Shown: positions 36,645-45,920, numbered from the stretch's first letter. The stretch is DNA of 64,000 bases from Roseateles sp. YR242 (GCF_900109745.1 NZ_FOAV01000002.1:62001-126000); one strand, 5' to 3'. The notes: generated by a model from the letters alone, not told the origin. A program made the numbers and translations.

Positions 36645-38200
36645 TTCATCAGGATCTTTCCGGAAGTCGAAGTCAGTGCCTCGTTGGACACCAGGGAGCC
36701 GCCCACCGTCGAGGAGGTGCCGGCGGCACCGCTGTAGGCGTACACGGCCACGCGTGCGTAGTTGGCCGGCCAGTTGAAATTGGCCACCACGCCATTGGCC
36801 AGCTCGCCGCTGTCATACAGCTTGGTGCCGGCGTTGTCGTAGAGCGCCACACGCAGCCGACCACCGCCGGTGCAGCGCGAGGTCAGCTGGTAAGGCGTGC
36901 CCGCCACGGGTTTGGCCCAGGCCACCGCGCTGATCGTACGGAGGCTGTAGTTCACCTGTATGACATCGGCCGCCGTGGAGGGGAACACGACCGCCTGCTT
37001 CCAGGTGTCGTAAGTGCCCAGCGGTGAACTGCGCTGCAGATACCACTGCCCCCGCAGGGACAGGATATTGAGCCGCTGCTCCGGCACGATGGCCACGCCG
37101 TTGCCGTCGATCCAGCCACCCACGCTCATGACCTGGCGCAGGGCCCCGCGAAGTGTCTGCAGCTCGTTGGCCGTGGTGTTGTCCCAGCCGTTGGGCATGA
37201 GATTGAAGTTGCTGCCGTTCTCCGCGTAGATCACGAAGGGCGTACCGTCGTTGCGGTCCACCACGTAGCCACCATAACGTTTGAGCGTCTCCGCCACCTT
37301 GCGCAGCTTGAGGTTGGTGATGGTGCTGGTGTCGAAGGTCGACGGCAACATCAGCAACGAGCCTTCGGGGATGCCACCGGTGTTGGTGGTGGCGGCGTTG
37401 CTGTCCGCCGAGGTGGCTGGATAGATGTAGACGGTGGCCGCGCTGAGTGCGTTGTAGGTGAGCGAGATGGCCAGCGCGTGGCGGTAGTGATCCAGCCCGT
37501 CGTTCACTTCGGCGCTGCGGATCACACCACCGATGGCCGGCACGCCAACAGCGCGCGCGCCCTGGTAGTAATGGCCGCCCTCGCCAAAGCCGCGCCCGGC
37601 CAGCGGGGCCCAGGCGTATTGCCCGGCACGCCACACGCCGTTCACCAGCTTGAGCTGGAAGAACGAGTGCACGATGCCCATGGCCTCGTCGATGATGTCC
37701 GCATGCCCATCCGAGCCGGAGGCCGGCACGACATTGGCGGGCCAGCGCGGAATCACCACGGTGGCGCGGTAGGCCTCCGCGTCCGGATCCCAGATGCCGT
37801 TGGTACTGCCGCTGGGCGGATAGACCGTGACGCTGGGGTCGGTACTCAAGGCCTGGAACACGCCGGTGGACCAGGTGCCCTCGGCCACCGTGGGGTAATA
37901 CGAGGACGTGGGGATGACAAAGGTGCCCAGCACCGGGTTCACCGGCTGCATGTACCAGGGCGAGAAGGCCGCAAACGGTGTGGCGTAGGAGCCAAACGTT
38001 CGGGCTGGCAGCGTCGTGGTTTGCGCCCAGGCCGGTAAACCGGCGCCGAGCGCACCCGCGAGTGCCCCCGCCAAGACGCCCGCTTGTGCCAGCGTGGAGA
38101 GTCGCAGCACGGTAGCACGCCTGGACCTGGGCAGTGCACCTTGCCGGCGATGCCACGCGGACACCAGTCGGGACAGGGATGACAGCGATCGTGACGACAT
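36641..38200 (-). CDS. Exported protein of unknown function, paralog B (GSDGHAD family)
   Basis: A 519-residue exported protein from ATG 38200, preceded by AAGGAGG. It has a long basic leader, then a hydrophobic segment ending near residue 60 (AGALGAGLPAWAQ). It is collinear with paralog A: GIWDPDAEAYRATVVIPRWP, GSDGHADIIDEAMGIVHSFF, YAWAPLAGRGFGE, GVIRSAEVNDG with HALAISLT, KRYGGYVVDRNDGTPFVIYA, and a C-terminal Ig-like beta region (LRVALYDNAGTKLYDSGELA). Paralog B has Thr/Ser/Asn-rich loops where A is more charged. It lies immediately after an acyltransferase gene. No function is known to me. Confidence 0.72.
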   Translation of the reverse strand: MSSRSLSSLSRLVSAWHRRQGALPRSRRATVLRLSTLAQAGVLAGALAGALGAGLPAWAQTTTLPARTFGSYATPFAAFSPWYMQPVNPVLGTFVIPTSSYYPTVAEGTWSTGVFQALSTDPSVTVYPPSGSTNGIWDPDAEAYRATVVIPRWPANVVPASGSDGHADIIDEAMGIVHSFFQLKLVNGVWRAGQYAWAPLAGRGFGEGGHYYQGARAVGVPAIGGVIRSAEVNDGLDHYRHALAISLTYNALSAATVYIYPATSADSNAATTNTGGIPEGSLLMLPSTFDTSTITNLKLRKVAETLKRYGGYVVDRNDGTPFVIYAENGSNFNLMPNGWDNTTANELQTLRGALRQVMSVGGWIDGNGVAIVPEQRLNILSLRGQWYLQRSSPLGTYDTWKQAVVFPSTAADVIQVNYSLRTISAVAWAKPVAGTPYQLTSRCTGGGRLRVALYDNAGTKLYDSGELANGVVANFNWPANYARVAVYAYSGAAGTSSTVGGSLVSNEALTSTSGKILMK

Positions 38201-38202
38201 GG

Positions 38203-39237
38203 TCAAACCTCCTTCAACCGCTGACCGCGCCCTGCCCCAACACGCTTGGCCAGCTCGTTGAAACGCCGCTCCACCTGGAAGGTGGATACGTGCGCAATAC
38301 CGAAGACCACCAGCAACAACAGCGGACGCTTCAGATACTTGGTCCAGAGATCGCCGCTTCCCAGCCAGGTGGCCGCCAAGGGCAGGTGCCACACATACAG
38401 TGCATAGGAAATTGAAGCGATATAGGCAAGCGCCGGTCCTCCCAACCCTACCGAAAGCCGATGATTCGGCTGCGCCAAAAGCGCACCTACAAATGCCGCT
38501 GCCGCATAAGGACGGAGATAGGACAGCGGATTGAGCATGTCATGGCTGATAAAACTGCCGGCCAGCAGCAGCAACAGCAGACCAGGCACCACACCGGGGC
38601 GGGACAGCGCTTTCCGGGCCTGCGGCCACAAACGCGAATTCACCAGTAAGGCCAGGCAGGCACCGGCCAGCAAATCGTCCGCACGGAACCAGGTCACGCT
38701 GGATGCAGTGATCTCATGCGATATCCGCATCCCGGTGAAGGTGAGCAGCAAGGCCGGGAACAGCCACCAGATGGCGCGCACCCGCAGCCACAGCATCAGC
38801 GCCGCCAGCATGTAGAACTGCACCTCGACGCACAGGCTCCAGAAGTGGTCGATGGGCGGCACCAGGCGCTGGGGCGGCAGATTGGCGTAGAAGAACAAGT
38901 AGCTGAACGCGGTTTCCAGGTCCACCGGCCGGAACAGCCACACCACCACCAGGCAGATCCAGGCCGCCGGCACCACACGCAGCAGGCGCCGGGCCAGGAA
39001 ACTGCTGACCGGCGGGCGTTTGAGCAACTGCCCGGTGATGAGGTAGCCGGAGAGAATGAAGAACAGCGCCATGCCGAACATGCCCAACGACTCGTTCAGC
39101 GGCACCCCCCCCACATGAAAAGGCATCAGATGGGTCCATAGCACCGCCAGGATGCTGACGGCCCGCACGCCGTCCAGGGCCGGTGATCGCTCGGAGGGGA
39201 CGTGGTGGCTGGGGAGGGACGCGACAGGCGCGTTCAT
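38203..39237 (-). CDS. Membrane acyltransferase (acyltransferase 3 family), second in the locus
   Basis: A 344-residue membrane protein. The N-terminal motif is SPALDGVRAVSILAVLWTHL (Arg and His in helix 1). FGMALFFILSGYLITGQLL and HFWSLCVEVQFYMLAALMLW (the usual S-x-E-x-Q-F/W-Y) follow, and a late YALYVWHLPL helix completes the family pattern. The C-terminus is basic. Its ATG overlaps the polymerase gene stop (ATGA). The two family members in this locus are clearly different proteins, which suggests more than one acyl position. Confidence 0.9.
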   Translation of the reverse strand: MNAPVASLPSHHVPSERSPALDGVRAVSILAVLWTHLMPFHVGGVPLNESLGMFGMALFFILSGYLITGQLLKRPPVSSFLARRLLRVVPAAWICLVVVWLFRPVDLETAFSYLFFYANLPPQRLVPPIDHFWSLCVEVQFYMLAALMLWLRVRAIWWLFPALLLTFTGMRISHEITASSVTWFRADDLLAGACLALLVNSRLWPQARKALSRPGVVPGLLLLLLAGSFISHDMLNPLSYLRPYAAAAFVGALLAQPNHRLSVGLGGPALAYIASISYALYVWHLPLAATWLGSGDLWTKYLKRPLLLLVVFGIAHVSTFQVERRFNELAKRVGAGRGQRLKEV

Positions 39238-40865
39238 CGGGCTTGCACCTGCGGCCGGCCTGCCGGGCCCCTGCCGCCCTTGGGCAGGCTGCGGGTCGGT
39301 GTCAGCCCCATGGGCACCGTGGGCTGCCAGGCCGTGCCGTTGGCGTGCCGGTCTGTCTCCGCGGCCGCCTCGGCCCGGGCCCGGGCCTGTGAGCTGGGGC
39401 GAATGCCCCAGGTCCGTCGGTATCGGAATTCCCCCACCCCGTCGGGCACCAGCCGCACCGCCAGCGCACACAGGCAGCCCATGCAGAACCAGAAGTACCA
39501 GTTGTAGATGAGGTAGGCAAACATGTTGTCCGAGCTGGACACCATGAAGTTGGCCACCAGCAGGCACATGCCGATGAGCGCCAGCAGCGGCTTCACCGAG
39601 AACAGCCGCCGGATCAGGCGTGCCGTGCTCACATAGACCCACAGGTAGGCGGCCAGGCCGGTGGCCCCGAGTTCAAAGAAGGTCTGCACCACCGCGCTGT
39701 GGGCGCCCCACTTCGCAGGCCCGGCCATCGAGAAGAAGGTGGGCGACAGGTTGAAGAAGGACTCCGCGCCATACCCGACCAGGTAGCGACTGGGCGCCAT
39801 CCATGTCAGGGCATCCGTCCAGAGCAGCTTGCGCCAGGCAAAGGAATTCAGCTTGGCGTACTGCACGACCTCGTTGCCCTCGGTCAGCCCCATGACCCGC
39901 TCGCGCAGCTCCGGCAGCGCCGCCCCTGCGGCAGCACCGATCAGCACGAGGTAGACCAGGTATCGCCGCTCCTTCACCAGGCCGTACACCACGAAGATGA
40001 ACATCACCGAGATCCAGGCGCTGCGGGTCTTGGTGGTGTAGAGCAGCCCCGCCAGCAGCAACATGTAGCCGACCACCACCATGAGCGAGAACGGCGTCTG
40101 CCCCGTCTGGCGGCTCTTCCAGCGATAGAAGATCACGCCCAGCGACAGCACCAGGTAGAAGGCCAGGATGTTGGCGTGCGGGAACGGGCCGCCATAACGC
40201 AGGCCCGAGTTCTCCAGCGCGTCACCGCCCCCGGCGGTGCGGCCCATCGCGATGTAGGCCAGCGTGACCAGCGCCACCGGCACGGAAGACCAGGTGATGA
40301 TCTTCAGCATCTTGTTGAGGTCGTTCTCGTCCATGACGAGATAGAAACTCACCAGGAACAGCGCCACCACCGAGACATAACCCAGGTAGAGCCGGATGGC
40401 GGCGATGGTGTCCGAAGAATGCAGCAGCCCAAGCGCCTGCAGGGCCAGCAGCGGCCCCCAGACCCACCAGGCGGCCTTGGGGATGCGCTTGGGGTCCCGC
40501 GAGATGATGAGCGCGGCCAGCAGGATGACCAGCGCATTGAGCAGGCCACCAAGGCCGCCCACCGCGGCCATGCGGGCCTGCTCGAAGATGGGATTGGCGC
40601 CGGCCCGAACCAGCAGCACCACGATGAGGAACGCCTCCCGGCTGTAGATGAATAGAAAGGCCGTGAGCAGCATCAGCGGCATGACCGCCAGCATCACCGG
40701 CTTCTCGGCCGAGACCCCGCCGAGGAACACGCTGGCATAACCGATCACCACCGCGCCCACGCTCAGGCCCACGAGGCCCAGGAAGCCGGTCCCGTCCATG
40801 CCGAACATCACGCCGCGCCACATGCGCAGGACGCCATTCAACCAACGCACTGATGTGTCCTTCAC
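39234..40865 (-). CDS. O-antigen polymerase/ligase-type protein (Wzy_C), probable repeat-unit polymerase
   Basis: A 543-residue polytopic protein with about 11-12 hydrophobic segments. A long periplasmic loop holds the conserved Wzy/WaaL region (WRKLLWTDALTWMAPSRYLV, GYGAESFF, then AHSAVVQTFFELGATGLAAY). The N-terminal part includes GGPFPHANILAFYLVLSLGV, with the HAN seen in this family. An uncharged to basic tail of about 60 residues follows the last helix. GTG 40865 is the start. Given the Wzx flippase and EpsE/F/G genes, polymerase is more likely than ligase. Confidence 0.88.
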   Translation of the reverse strand: MKDTSVRWLNGVLRMWRGVMFGMDGTGFLGLVGLSVGAVVIGYASVFLGGVSAEKPVMLAVMPLMLLTAFLFIYSREAFLIVVLLVRAGANPIFEQARMAAVGGLGGLLNALVILLAALIISRDPKRIPKAAWWVWGPLLALQALGLLHSSDTIAAIRLYLGYVSVVALFLVSFYLVMDENDLNKMLKIITWSSVPVALVTLAYIAMGRTAGGGDALENSGLRYGGPFPHANILAFYLVLSLGVIFYRWKSRQTGQTPFSLMVVVGYMLLLAGLLYTTKTRSAWISVMFIFVVYGLVKERRYLVYLVLIGAAAGAALPELRERVMGLTEGNEVVQYAKLNSFAWRKLLWTDALTWMAPSRYLVGYGAESFFNLSPTFFSMAGPAKWGAHSAVVQTFFELGATGLAAYLWVYVSTARLIRRLFSVKPLLALIGMCLLVANFMVSSSDNMFAYLIYNWYFWFCMGCLCALAVRLVPDGVGEFRYRRTWGIRPSSQARARAEAAAETDRHANGTAWQPTVPMGLTPTRSLPKGGRGPAGRPQVQAR

Positions 40866-40887
40866 TTCCCGTCGCGTCCCGTCATGC

Positions 40888-41637
40888 TCAGCGCACCAGC
40901 AGGCTGCGAGAGCCGGCCGGCACTGCCGCCACCATGTCCTTCAGGAAGGATTCCATCAGGGCCTGCGAATCACCGGCGGCGTCCGCGCGCGCCAGGCGCT
41001 GGGAGGCCCGCACCAGCACACCGTCCGGAATGCGGCCCTTGAAGCCCTCCTGCAGGATGTACCAGCGCGCCTGCAGGCCGTCGCCGCCATACATGTTGCC
41101 GATGCGGATCCAGTAGCGCACCGACTCGAAACCACCGCCACGCCCTTCCGCCAGCAGTTGTGTGGTGGGCACCGGCTGCGCACGGGCATCGGTGGCGATG
41201 GCATGGCCGTCGCCCAGCTGGCGCACCGCAAAACCCTGCGCCGGGTAGCAGACCTCGGGCCTGTGCACCTTCACGTCCTGGCGCTGGCGTTCGCCCCAGG
41301 CCAGGGCCAGCATGATCATGTCGCCGTGGCTGTTGGCATAGGTGCGCATGACCGTCTGGTCATAGGGCTGCTCCTGCACCGTCTCCACGCCCTGCGCGAC
41401 ATCCACCTGCGTGGTGGTGTCGGCCACCACGCGCCAGTCGCCAAAGGCCTTGGGCACGGTCGCGTCCAGGCTGGGCGCGCCACTGATGGCCTGCAGGCGT
41501 GGCGTGGCCAGCCAGGCACAGGCGGCGGCAGCCAGCATCACCACCAGGCCGATCACGGCGCTGAAGCGCGACAGCCTGGGCATGCGGAAGGCGCCCACGG
41601 GAGCGGCGGCGTTTGAGGTCGAATTTGTACTGCTCAT
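40888..41637 (-). CDS. epsI: Exosortase-associated protein EpsI
   Basis: A 249-residue protein with one N-terminal membrane helix (AVIGLVVMLAAAACAWLATP) and a periplasmic domain. The family marker is the Cys/His segment VKVHRPEVCYPAQGFAVRQL, followed by YWIRIGNMYGG. EpsI is found next to or fused with exosortases. Here the ATG overlaps the xrtB stop by 4 bases. Its exact role is unknown. It is usually taken to assist exosortase or polymer export. Confidence 0.92.
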   Translation of the reverse strand: MSSTNSTSNAAAPVGAFRMPRLSRFSAVIGLVVMLAAAACAWLATPRLQAISGAPSLDATVPKAFGDWRVVADTTTQVDVAQGVETVQEQPYDQTVMRTYANSHGDMIMLALAWGERQRQDVKVHRPEVCYPAQGFAVRQLGDGHAIATDARAQPVPTTQLLAEGRGGGFESVRYWIRIGNMYGGDGLQARWYILQEGFKGRIPDGVLVRASQRLARADAAGDSQALMESFLKDMVAAVPAGSRSLLVR

Positions 41638-42572
41638 GCGGCCTCCTTGCGGTAGCGGCTTTCCACCCGCAACGACAAGGCGCGCAGCAGGCTGTCGGTG
41701 AGCACGATCAGCATCAGCGCGGTCAGGAACAGCGCCATGCCGGAGAACTCGTGCATGAAGCCCTGCCCCACGTCGTCACCGAAGTGGTAGGTCAGCAAGG
41801 CCAGGATCAGGATGCGGATCACGTTGGAGGAATAGGAGATCGGCACGATCAGCAATGCCAGCGTGAAGTTGCGGAACACCGATTCGTGGCGCACCACATT
41901 CATGTAGAGCAGGCCCAGCGCCTCCAGCGTGAACAGGGAGTTCAGGCCGGCGCAGGCATCCGCCACCATCAGCTGGTAGGAGCCGATCTGCAGGATCACG
42001 CCGGAGCGCGCCACCGGGTAGCCCAGGTGGTACATCAGCTGTTCCGCCCCCCAGGAGGCCGCCAGCTTCATGGGCTGGGTGATCACGTCCACGATGGAGG
42101 CCGGCAACGGCACGGCGAACAGCAGCAGGAAGAAGGCGAACCAGTAGCGCCTGGCGATGGCAGGGCCGACCAGCAGCAGCGCAATGCCCAGCAACACCGG
42201 CAGCAGCGAGCCCATCTCCAGCAGCGCGATCGACTGCGAACGGCCCAGCACATACAGGGCCGCGCCGCCCAGCAGCACCAGCCAGCCCGCCACCGGGGCG
42301 GGCCGCGGCTCAAAGCGTTCGCCCTGCTCGGCGATGCGGCGCGTCTGGAAATAGAAATACCAGGCGGACAGCGCCAGCACGATGGGGCCGTGGCTGTTGC
42401 GGTCACCGCGCCAGGGGCCATGCATGAAGTCCACGATGGTGGGCACATACATGGCGGCCAGGCCCAGGGCCAGGACCACGAGCACCAGACGGTTGGCAGC
42501 CCAGAACGGTCCGAACCGGGGCGCGATACGGCCCTGGCCGCCGGGAAGGACATTGCGCGACATGACTTTCAC
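41634..42572 (-). CDS. xrtB: Exosortase B (XrtB/EpsH)
   Basis: A 312-residue polytopic protein of the exosortase/archaeosortase family. The three catalytic residues are visible: Cys207 in VADACAGLNSLFTLEALG, Arg253 in SNVIRILILALL and His274 in GFMHEFSGMALF. NSHGPIVLALSAWYFYFQ and FLLLFAVPLPASIVDVIT are further family landmarks. GTG 42572 is preferred (AGGGAACCC upstream); ATG 42563 is an alternative. Family members process C-terminal sorting signals (PEP-CTERM-like) of exported proteins. I find no such C-terminal signal on any protein in this window. Confidence 0.95.
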   Translation of the reverse strand: MKVMSRNVLPGGQGRIAPRFGPFWAANRLVLVVLALGLAAMYVPTIVDFMHGPWRGDRNSHGPIVLALSAWYFYFQTRRIAEQGERFEPRPAPVAGWLVLLGGAALYVLGRSQSIALLEMGSLLPVLLGIALLLVGPAIARRYWFAFFLLLFAVPLPASIVDVITQPMKLAASWGAEQLMYHLGYPVARSGVILQIGSYQLMVADACAGLNSLFTLEALGLLYMNVVRHESVFRNFTLALLIVPISYSSNVIRILILALLTYHFGDDVGQGFMHEFSGMALFLTALMLIVLTDSLLRALSLRVESRYRKEAA

Positions 42573-42618
42573 TGGGTTCCCTGCAAGAGCGACAAGACCG
42601 GGGCGCGTCGGCCCGGGT

Positions 42619-43536
42619 TCAGTACTGGTTCATGACGGTGCCCAACAACGTGGTGTTGATGCCGTCAAGACTGTCGGTGAGTTCCTGCAGCGCCAGCACA
42701 CGCGAGCGGTCCTGGCGAGCCAGCACCAGCGCAGCACCGCAGCGCGAGGCCACGATGGAGGCGTCCGCGCCGTACAGGCTGGCCGAGGTATCCACCACCA
42801 CGTGGTCGAACTTGCCGGCCAGCTCGCGCATCAGCATGCCAAAGGCCGGACGCTCCAGCAGTTCCACCGGATTGGGCGGCACCGCGCCGACCGGCAGGAC
42901 GAACAAGCTGTTCATGCCCTCCACCTGCTGGATGACCCGGGGCTCGCTGCGGCCCGACAGGATGGACGACAGCCCCGCCTGGTTGGCCACGTCGAAGATC
43001 TCGTGCTGGCGCGGACGGCGCAGGTCCGCATCCACCAGCAGCGTGCGCCCGCCCAGTTGCGCCAGCGTGACGGCCAGGTTGGCGGTGAAGTAGCTCTTCC
43101 CGTCCATCGTGTCGGGGCTGATGATGGCCAGCGCCCGGCGCGGTTCCCCCTCGCGGTACAGCCGCATCATGATCTGGCTGCGGATGCCGCGGAAGACTTC
43201 CGCCTGGGAGGAGAACGGCTGGTTCAGCGCCACCAGTTCGGGGCTGCGGCTCTTGCGCTCGCTGGCCGCGTACGGGTAGTGGAACTGCTTGGACAGCGCT
43301 TCCAGCACGTCCTCGGCATTGGCATAGCCCAGGGCAACCGCAGCCTCGCCGAAGCGGATGCCGCGCTCACGCTGGTACTGCAGCACGCGCTCGACCTGGT
43401 CGGCGCTGAGGTTGCGGGTCTCGGCAATGATGGCGCCGATGGACCGGTCATGCAGGCCGGCACTGGGTTTGGTCGTCTGGGCGTCCACGGGTTTGCTTGA
43501 GGCGTAGTGGAGGGGTTCCTTCAGGTCGGACATCAA
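42619..43536 (-). CDS. epsG: Chain-length determinant kinase-like ATPase EpsG
   Basis: A 305-residue protein. Residues 43-90 (LSADQVERVLQYQRERGIRF and following) resemble the GspE N-terminal domain. The rest is a BY-kinase/ParA-like ATPase. Its P-loop is unusual (SPDTMDGKSYFTANLA, 140-155). Walker A' is LLVDADLRRP at 166-175, and FDHVVVDTSAS follows. Canonical bacterial tyrosine kinases end in a tyrosine cluster, but here there is a single terminal Tyr (GTVMNQY). It pairs with EpsF as the cytoplasmic half of the polysaccharide copolymerase. Its start overlaps the epsF stop by 4 bases. Confidence 0.92.
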   Translation of the reverse strand: MMSDLKEPLHYASSKPVDAQTTKPSAGLHDRSIGAIIAETRNLSADQVERVLQYQRERGIRFGEAAVALGYANAEDVLEALSKQFHYPYAASERKSRSPELVALNQPFSSQAEVFRGIRSQIMMRLYREGEPRRALAIISPDTMDGKSYFTANLAVTLAQLGGRTLLVDADLRRPRQHEIFDVANQAGLSSILSGRSEPRVIQQVEGMNSLFVLPVGAVPPNPVELLERPAFGMLMRELAGKFDHVVVDTSASLYGADASIVASRCGAALVLARQDRSRVLALQELTDSLDGINTTLLGTVMNQY

Positions 43537-44948
43537 GCGGCTCCTCTGCTCGCAGCATGGCCCAGCAGCCGGCGCTCGGCCGTGGGCAGCAACTTGTTGG
43601 GACGCTTGTTGGGTGCGGGCAGCACCCCCAGCATCGGAATCTGCAGCAAGGCCATGACGTCGTCGGCGTCGCGGATCTTGCGGTCACGCATTTCCAGCAG
43701 CAGCGCCATGCCCACCGCCAGGATCAGGCCGGCCACGAAGGCCAGCGCGGTGTTGAGCCCGACACGCGGCGAGGCCGGACGCATCGGAGGCGTGGCTTCC
43801 GTCAGCGTGCTGACATTGCTCTGCGTGCTCTGGCTCTCCAGGTTGGTCTGGGTCAGGCGGGCGGCGATGCTGTCGTAGCCGCGCTGGGCGCTGTCGACCT
43901 CGCGGATCAGGCCGGCGGCTTCGTCGCGCGCTTCCTTGAGCTTGACCACCTTGACCCGCTGTTCGTCCAGCTGGGCGCGGATCTCGGATTCACGCTGGCG
44001 GTTGATGGTGTTGGTCACCCCCACCGCACCGGTGACACGGCGGATTTCCGTCGCCATCTTGGTGCGCAGGTCAGCCACCGAGGCCTTGGCTTCGATCACC
44101 TGCGGATGGTTGTCGCCATAACGGGTGCTCAGCTCCTGCAGGCGCGCTTCCGAGCGGCTCAGCTCGCCCTTGAGCGAGGAGACCACCGGGTTGGCCAGCA
44201 CATCCGGCAGGTTTTCGCTGCCACGGGCCGCAGCGCCCTGGCGGCTGTTGGACTCGGCGGTGACGGCCTGCACGGCCACCAGTTGCGAGGACAGCTCGGA
44301 CAGGCGGCTGCTTTCGATGTCCATGCGCTCGTCGGTGGCCAGGATGCCGTGCTCACGCTCATAGGCGGAGAGCTTGGAGCGGGCCACCTCAAGCTTGTCC
44401 AGGGCGGCCTTGGACTGCTGCTCGAAATAACCGGCGTATTGACGCGCCGGGTCCACGCGCAGCTCCAGGGTGGTGCCCACGTAGGCCTTCACGAAGGCAT
44501 TGGCAAAGGCGGCGGCGGCTTCTGGCTGTGGCGACTTGTAGGTCACCATCAGCACATTGCTTTCCTTGGAGGGCTTGACCTCCATGTTGCCCTTCAGGCC
44601 CTGGGCCAGCCACTGCTCGATGGTGCCTTCACCGTTGGTGGCGGCCTGCCAGTTCTGGCGCACTTCCGGCAGCTCGGTCAGCTTCATGTCCTTGACCACG
44701 CGCAGGGCAACACGATCGCTGGCGATCACATCGACCTGCGTGTTCATGTAGGACGGCGAGGCCAGGCCCGGATAGATCAGGGCCGAGATCGGATCGGGCT
44801 TGGCATCGATGAGCACAGAGGCGGTGGCCACGTACTTCGGCTGCATCGAGAGGCTGACGCCGAGTGCCGTCAGGGTGGTCAGCACCACCACCAACAACAC
44901 CAGCGACCAGCGGGCCCGGATGATGGAAATCAACTTGCTGGGCGTCAC
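43533..44948 (-). CDS. epsF: Chain-length determinant protein EpsF (Wzz/GumC-like)
   Basis: A 471-residue polysaccharide copolymerase. It has membrane helices near residues 17-36 (LVLLVVVLTTLTALGVSLSM) and 405-425 (LNTALAFVAGLILAVGMALL). In between lies a long periplasmic coiled coil (for example LSRSEARLQELSTRYGDNHP with QVIEAKASVADLRTKM). The Pro-rich motif TPPMRPASPRVGLN precedes the second helix, as in Wzz proteins. It sets polymer length together with EpsG. Confidence 0.94.
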   Translation of the reverse strand: MTPSKLISIIRARWSLVLLVVVLTTLTALGVSLSMQPKYVATASVLIDAKPDPISALIYPGLASPSYMNTQVDVIASDRVALRVVKDMKLTELPEVRQNWQAATNGEGTIEQWLAQGLKGNMEVKPSKESNVLMVTYKSPQPEAAAAFANAFVKAYVGTTLELRVDPARQYAGYFEQQSKAALDKLEVARSKLSAYEREHGILATDERMDIESSRLSELSSQLVAVQAVTAESNSRQGAAARGSENLPDVLANPVVSSLKGELSRSEARLQELSTRYGDNHPQVIEAKASVADLRTKMATEIRRVTGAVGVTNTINRQRESEIRAQLDEQRVKVVKLKEARDEAAGLIREVDSAQRGYDSIAARLTQTNLESQSTQSNVSTLTEATPPMRPASPRVGLNTALAFVAGLILAVGMALLLEMRDRKIRDADDVMALLQIPMLGVLPAPNKRPNKLLPTAERRLLGHAASRGAA

Positions 44949-45038
44949 GACTCACTCCTTCGCCGGGCCACGCGGCCCGGCTGCTTCGGCCGGCTGAACA
45001 GGGGTCACAGGGTCCCCCCCGTCAGACGCGGCCACAGA

Positions 45039-45920
45039 TCAGAACAGGCTTTCGCGCACGTAGATGACGTCACCGTCCTTGAGCGCTTCATCCATCGCAG
45101 GCTTGATTTCCTGCACCTTGCCATCCCCGCCCTTGCGGTGCACGCGGATGCCACGCTCCGTGCCACGCAGCGTCAGGCCACCGCCAGCGGCCAGGCCCTG
45201 CAGCAGGGTCATGCCGCGCTCCAGGCGGATCTGGCCGGGTTTCTGTACTTCACCATAGATATAGATCGTGGGGAAGCGGTCCACCCAGAGCACGTCGCCG
45301 TTCTGGATGAGGATGTCCTGCTCGCGGCCGTTGGCGCTGAACAGCGTGGGCAGGTCAATCTCGGCCCGGTAAGCCTTGCCGCCCCGCGTGCCGGAAATCA
45401 CCAGCAGGTCGCCGCCGGAGGGCGCGACGCCGCGGGCGTTCGCCAGCAGGTCGGTCAGCCGGGTGTCGGCCACTTCCAGCGGGTAACGGCCCGGCTGGTT
45501 GACCGCGCCCAGGACGCTGGCCTGGTTGCCGGTGACCTTGATCACCAGGATGCTGACCTGCGGCTGCTTGACGAAGTTGCCCTTGCGCAGGCCTTCGGCG
45601 ATGCGGGCTTCCGCGTCGCTGACGGACAGGCCGCCGATGCGCACCGTGCCCAGCAGCGGGAAGGAAATGGTGCCGGCTTCGGAGACCCGGGTCTCCAGCG
45701 TCATGTCCGGATTCTGGAAGACGCTGATCTTGATGGCGTCCCCGGAACCCAGCCGGTATTCAGCGGTGGCACCGCTGGCAAGACCCACCGGTGCGGGCTG
45801 GCTGGTCTGCGCCGTGGCGCCGACTGCCATCAGCAGCGCCATGGCCGTGGCCACCAGCGGCTGCACGCAGGAGCGGTTCAGGAATTGGGCAGCGCAACGC
45901 CGCGTCTGGATCATGTTCAT
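45039..45920 (-). CDS. epsE: Polysaccharide export outer-membrane protein EpsE (Wza-like)
   Basis: A 293-residue exported protein. The signal peptide (PLVATAMALLMAVGATAQ) has no lipobox. The poly_export domain begins YRLGSGDAIKISVFQNPDMT, then SFPLLGTVRIGGLSVSDAEA. SLBB domains follow (SVLGAVNQPGRYPLEVADTR and IYIYGEVQKPGQIRLERGMT). It forms the outer-membrane channel for polymer. Its ATG overlaps the epsD stop (ATGA), and 90 bases separate it from epsF. Confidence 0.94.
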   Translation of the reverse strand: MNMIQTRRCAAQFLNRSCVQPLVATAMALLMAVGATAQTSQPAPVGLASGATAEYRLGSGDAIKISVFQNPDMTLETRVSEAGTISFPLLGTVRIGGLSVSDAEARIAEGLRKGNFVKQPQVSILVIKVTGNQASVLGAVNQPGRYPLEVADTRLTDLLANARGVAPSGGDLLVISGTRGGKAYRAEIDLPTLFSANGREQDILIQNGDVLWVDRFPTIYIYGEVQKPGQIRLERGMTLLQGLAAGGGLTLRGTERGIRVHRKGGDGKVQEIKPAMDEALKDGDVIYVRESLF

